Source: Candidatus Saccharimonadota bacterium (GTDB taxonomy: Bacteria; Patescibacteriota; Saccharimonadia; Saccharimonadales; Saccharimonadaceae). From it: DNA of 5,766 bases. Location: assembly GCA_028289095.1 (NCBI GenBank), contig JAQGGY010000049.1, positions 1 through 5,766 of the forward strand, in the 5' to 3' direction. Positions 4,246 through 5,766 of the stretch are shown piece after piece. The position numbers and the translations under genes were made by a program. The notes beneath the pieces are model-generated. The model was not told the DNA's origin, did no database searches, and saw nothing but the letters and a program-made list of their open reading frames with translations. Each line of letters starts with the position of its first letter. Position 1 is the first letter of the stretch.

Positions 4246-5748
4246 ATGGCAAAATTTCTACAAGATTTACTAAAGGCAGAAGAGCCTTTATTTACGACGT
4301 CACTTCGCCAATTGGAACAAGCTGCCGGGCATTCCGGCGTCGACGTTCGATTAATAAGCGATATTATTAGCCGCGCGCATCATGTGATGCGTGAAATGGG
4401 CCTAGATCCAGCCGATACAACTGCCGATGAGTTATATCATTCCTTATTAGGTCAAGCAAGTAATCGTGCGCTGTTTGCGGAAACTGAATTTGTCGGGCTG
4501 TCATTCGCAGGAAAAGTGATTTCGTTTAATTTCGATGATATTAACGAAAGCGTTGGTACGTCGCTCGATCAGCAAATAACCCGTCACATGCAGTTTTGTT
4601 TACGCCACGAATTGGTGCGCCGATACAGTGACCATGAACGTGTTAATGAACAGACCGTCGAACACTTCGTGCAGCAAGCTGGTCTGCCGGAAATATGGTA
4701 TAATGACGATAAAGAAACGCAAACACAAACAGACGAAAGGCAAACAACTATGGACAAACCGTACATCCTGACTATTGGGGACATCGTTACTGATGCATTC
4801 ATTCAACTCCGCGAGGACCAAGCCGAGGTATATACCGACGAGCACGGGCAGCAGCACCTAAGCATGGAATTTGGTTCAAAACCGCCATATGATCACGTTG
4901 ATATTATTGATGCTGTCGGCAACTCTGCAAATGCTTCTATCGCATTTGCGCGCCTAGGACTGCAAACAGGATTAATGGGCTTTTTGGGTGACGACAAGGT
5001 AGCTGAAGAATCACTTACATATCTAAAGAGTGAGAATGTTGATACGTCAGTCATGTCACTTAATGCAGGGATGAAGTCGAACTATCACTATGTCCTTCGC
5101 TATGGCGCCGACCGCACGATTTTGATCAAGTACGAAGATTACGATTACAAATGGCAGACGCCAACAACGACACCTGACTGGATTTACCTGTCGATGATCA
5201 GTGAGTCTGCGTGGCAGCTACACGAAGACATGTTGACATATCTAAACGAAAATCCTGACACGAAACTAGTCTTCCAACCAGGCACATTCCATTTCAAATG
5301 GGGTGTCGAAAAATTGGCAGGTATTTATCGCCGATCACACATAGTATTTATGAACCGTGAAGAAGCAGCAGTCGTGACAGGTAAAGACGTGACGTCTATT
5401 CCAGAACTAGCACGCGCGTTGCATGAACTTGGTCCAAGAGTAGTTGTGATTACCGATGGTCCACACGGCGCCTATGCGTCTGATGGCGAAAAAATTATCA
5501 AGATGCCGAATTACCCTGATCCACAGCCGCCGTATGATCGTACGGGCGCAGGCGATGCATTTGCATCAACGACCGTTGCTGCATTGGCATTAGGCGAACC
5601 ATTAGAGGTCGCGTTGCAATGGGCACCGATTAATAGTATGAGCGTTGTACAGAAACTTGGTGCACAGGCGGGATTGCTGCGCCGCGAAGAAATCGAAAAA
5701 TTCCTTGCTGAAGCGCCAGAATTTTATCATTCAGAGGAGATTCAATAG
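4246..5748 (+). CDS. PfkB-family kinase with an unrecognised N-terminal domain
   Basis: A 500-residue protein; PfkB kinases are normally near 320. Residues 169-500 are a complete kinase: YILTIGDIVTDAF opens it, GNSANASIAFARLGLQTG...FLGDD is the substrate-binding signature, and GADRTILIKYED lies on the lid side. FMNREEA and the nucleotide-binding TDGPHG follow, and DRTGAGDAF carries the catalytic base at residue 437. Residues 1-152 I do not recognise. They look mostly helical (1-70, acidic and leucine-rich), then a strand-like segment EFVGLSFAGKVISFNFDDI (81-99), then helices with RHELVRRYSDHERV. Residues 153-168 are a polar, Gln/Thr-rich linker. No signal peptide or membrane segment is seen. 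An internal ATG at 4750 with its own Shine-Dalgarno and an extended -10 could produce the kinase alone, so this may encode two products. The substrate is unknown. It follows another PfkB gene by 48 bases. Confidence 0.8.
   Translation: MAKFLQDLLKAEEPLFTTSLRQLEQAAGHSGVDVRLISDIISRAHHVMREMGLDPADTTADELYHSLLGQASNRALFAETEFVGLSFAGKVISFNFDDINESVGTSLDQQITRHMQFCLRHELVRRYSDHERVNEQTVEHFVQQAGLPEIWYNDDKETQTQTDERQTTMDKPYILTIGDIVTDAFIQLREDQAEVYTDEHGQQHLSMEFGSKPPYDHVDIIDAVGNSANASIAFARLGLQTGLMGFLGDDKVAEESLTYLKSENVDTSVMSLNAGMKSNYHYVLRYGADRTILIKYEDYDYKWQTPTTTPDWIYLSMISESAWQLHEDMLTYLNENPDTKLVFQPGTFHFKWGVEKLAGIYRRSHIVFMNREEAAVVTGKDVTSIPELARALHELGPRVVVITDGPHGAYASDGEKIIKMPNYPDPQPPYDRTGAGDAFASTTVAALALGEPLEVALQWAPINSMSVVQKLGAQAGLLRREEIEKFLAEAPEFYHSEEIQ
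4696..4704 (+). promoter_or_regulatory. Consensus extended -10 inside the extended kinase ORF
   Basis: TGGTATAAT is a perfect TG-n-TATAAT and predicts transcription from about position 4711, 39 bases before the internal ATG 4750. No clear -35 is visible. The same bases encode Trp-Tyr-Asn in the long reading frame, so a chance match is possible. The A-rich, T-poor leader and the Shine-Dalgarno downstream make it more credible. Confidence 0.5.
4735..4740 (+). promoter_or_regulatory. Internal Shine-Dalgarno for a kinase-only start at 4750
   Basis: GAAAGG ends 9 bases before ATG 4750, which begins MDKPYILTIGD, precisely the normal N-terminal edge of a PfkB kinase. Translation from here would give a 332-residue enzyme (4750-5748) without the N-terminal extension. 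Confidence 0.5.
5733..5739 (+). promoter_or_regulatory. Ribosome binding site of the next gene
   Basis: AGAGGAG lies within the last codons of the kinase gene and ends 10 bases before the ATG at 5750. It is the strongest Shine-Dalgarno in the window and supports a real downstream start. Confidence 0.6.
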
Positions 5749-5749
5749 C

Positions 5750-5766
5750 ATGCGTTATCAGATCTG
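5750..5766 (+). CDS. Start of a downstream gene, 3' partial
   Basis: The ATG lies one base after the kinase stop codon, and the frame reads MRYQI before the window ends. The strong Shine-Dalgarno and tight spacing indicate an operon partner of the kinase. Five residues are too few to identify the product. Confidence 0.5.

Noticed and set aside
4376..4391. CGCATCA-TG-TGATGCG palindrome in the N-domain coding region
   Set aside because: The arms are only 7 bp, it lies fully inside coding sequence and no promoter is nearby. A chance match is the simplest explanation.
1..5766. Possible UGA recoding (glycine), as in some CPR lineages
   Set aside because: None of the six visible stops is TGA, which first looked suggestive. 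However, all genes are full length with no in-frame TGA in close to 2000 codons, so recoding is not supported.

Overview
This window is a compact stretch of central carbon metabolism genes from what looks like a streamlined bacterium. I suspect a member of the Candidate Phyla Radiation (Patescibacteria), perhaps Saccharibacteria. This is inferred from the split transketolase, the near absence of spacers, the grouping of sugar-phosphate enzymes with PfkB-type kinases, and promoters sitting almost on top of start codons. No marker gene here settles the taxonomy. The genetic code looks standard: long ORFs run to TAA or TAG with no in-frame TGA.

Layout. Positions 1-2126 (+) hold an operon: the 3' end of the transketolase N-terminal subunit gene, the complete C-terminal subunit gene (joined by a TAATG stop/start overlap), and a class II ketose-bisphosphate (fructose-bisphosphate) aldolase gene 10 bases downstream. 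A transaldolase gene on the minus strand (3196-2141) converges on the aldolase, and only 14 bases separate the two stop codons. A perfect 12-bp inverted repeat lies across that junction. Divergent from transaldolase, with 35 bases between the two ATGs, is a PfkB-family sugar kinase (3232-4197, +). Next comes a second PfkB-type kinase carrying an N-terminal extension of about 168 residues that I do not recognise (4246-5748, +). The window ends in the first codons of another + strand gene with a good ribosome binding site. No gap exceeds 50 bases, and I see no RNA gene, mobile element or CRISPR array.

Function. Transketolase and transaldolase form the non-oxidative pentose phosphate pathway, linking C5 sugars to fructose-6-phosphate and glyceraldehyde-3-phosphate. 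The aldolase joins or splits C3 units. The PfkB kinases could supply phosphorylated sugars to this hub, either by phosphorylating a free sugar or nucleoside or by making a bisphosphate for the aldolase. Their substrates cannot be read from sequence.

The most interesting signals are regulatory. Two divergent -10 elements each end 7 bases before their ATG, predicting leaderless mRNAs. A 17-bp dyad overlaps the promoter of the extended kinase. Inside that extended kinase ORF, a consensus extended -10, an A-rich leader and a Shine-Dalgarno lie just before an internal ATG from which a normal-length kinase could be made. I see no defence system or other accessory system.
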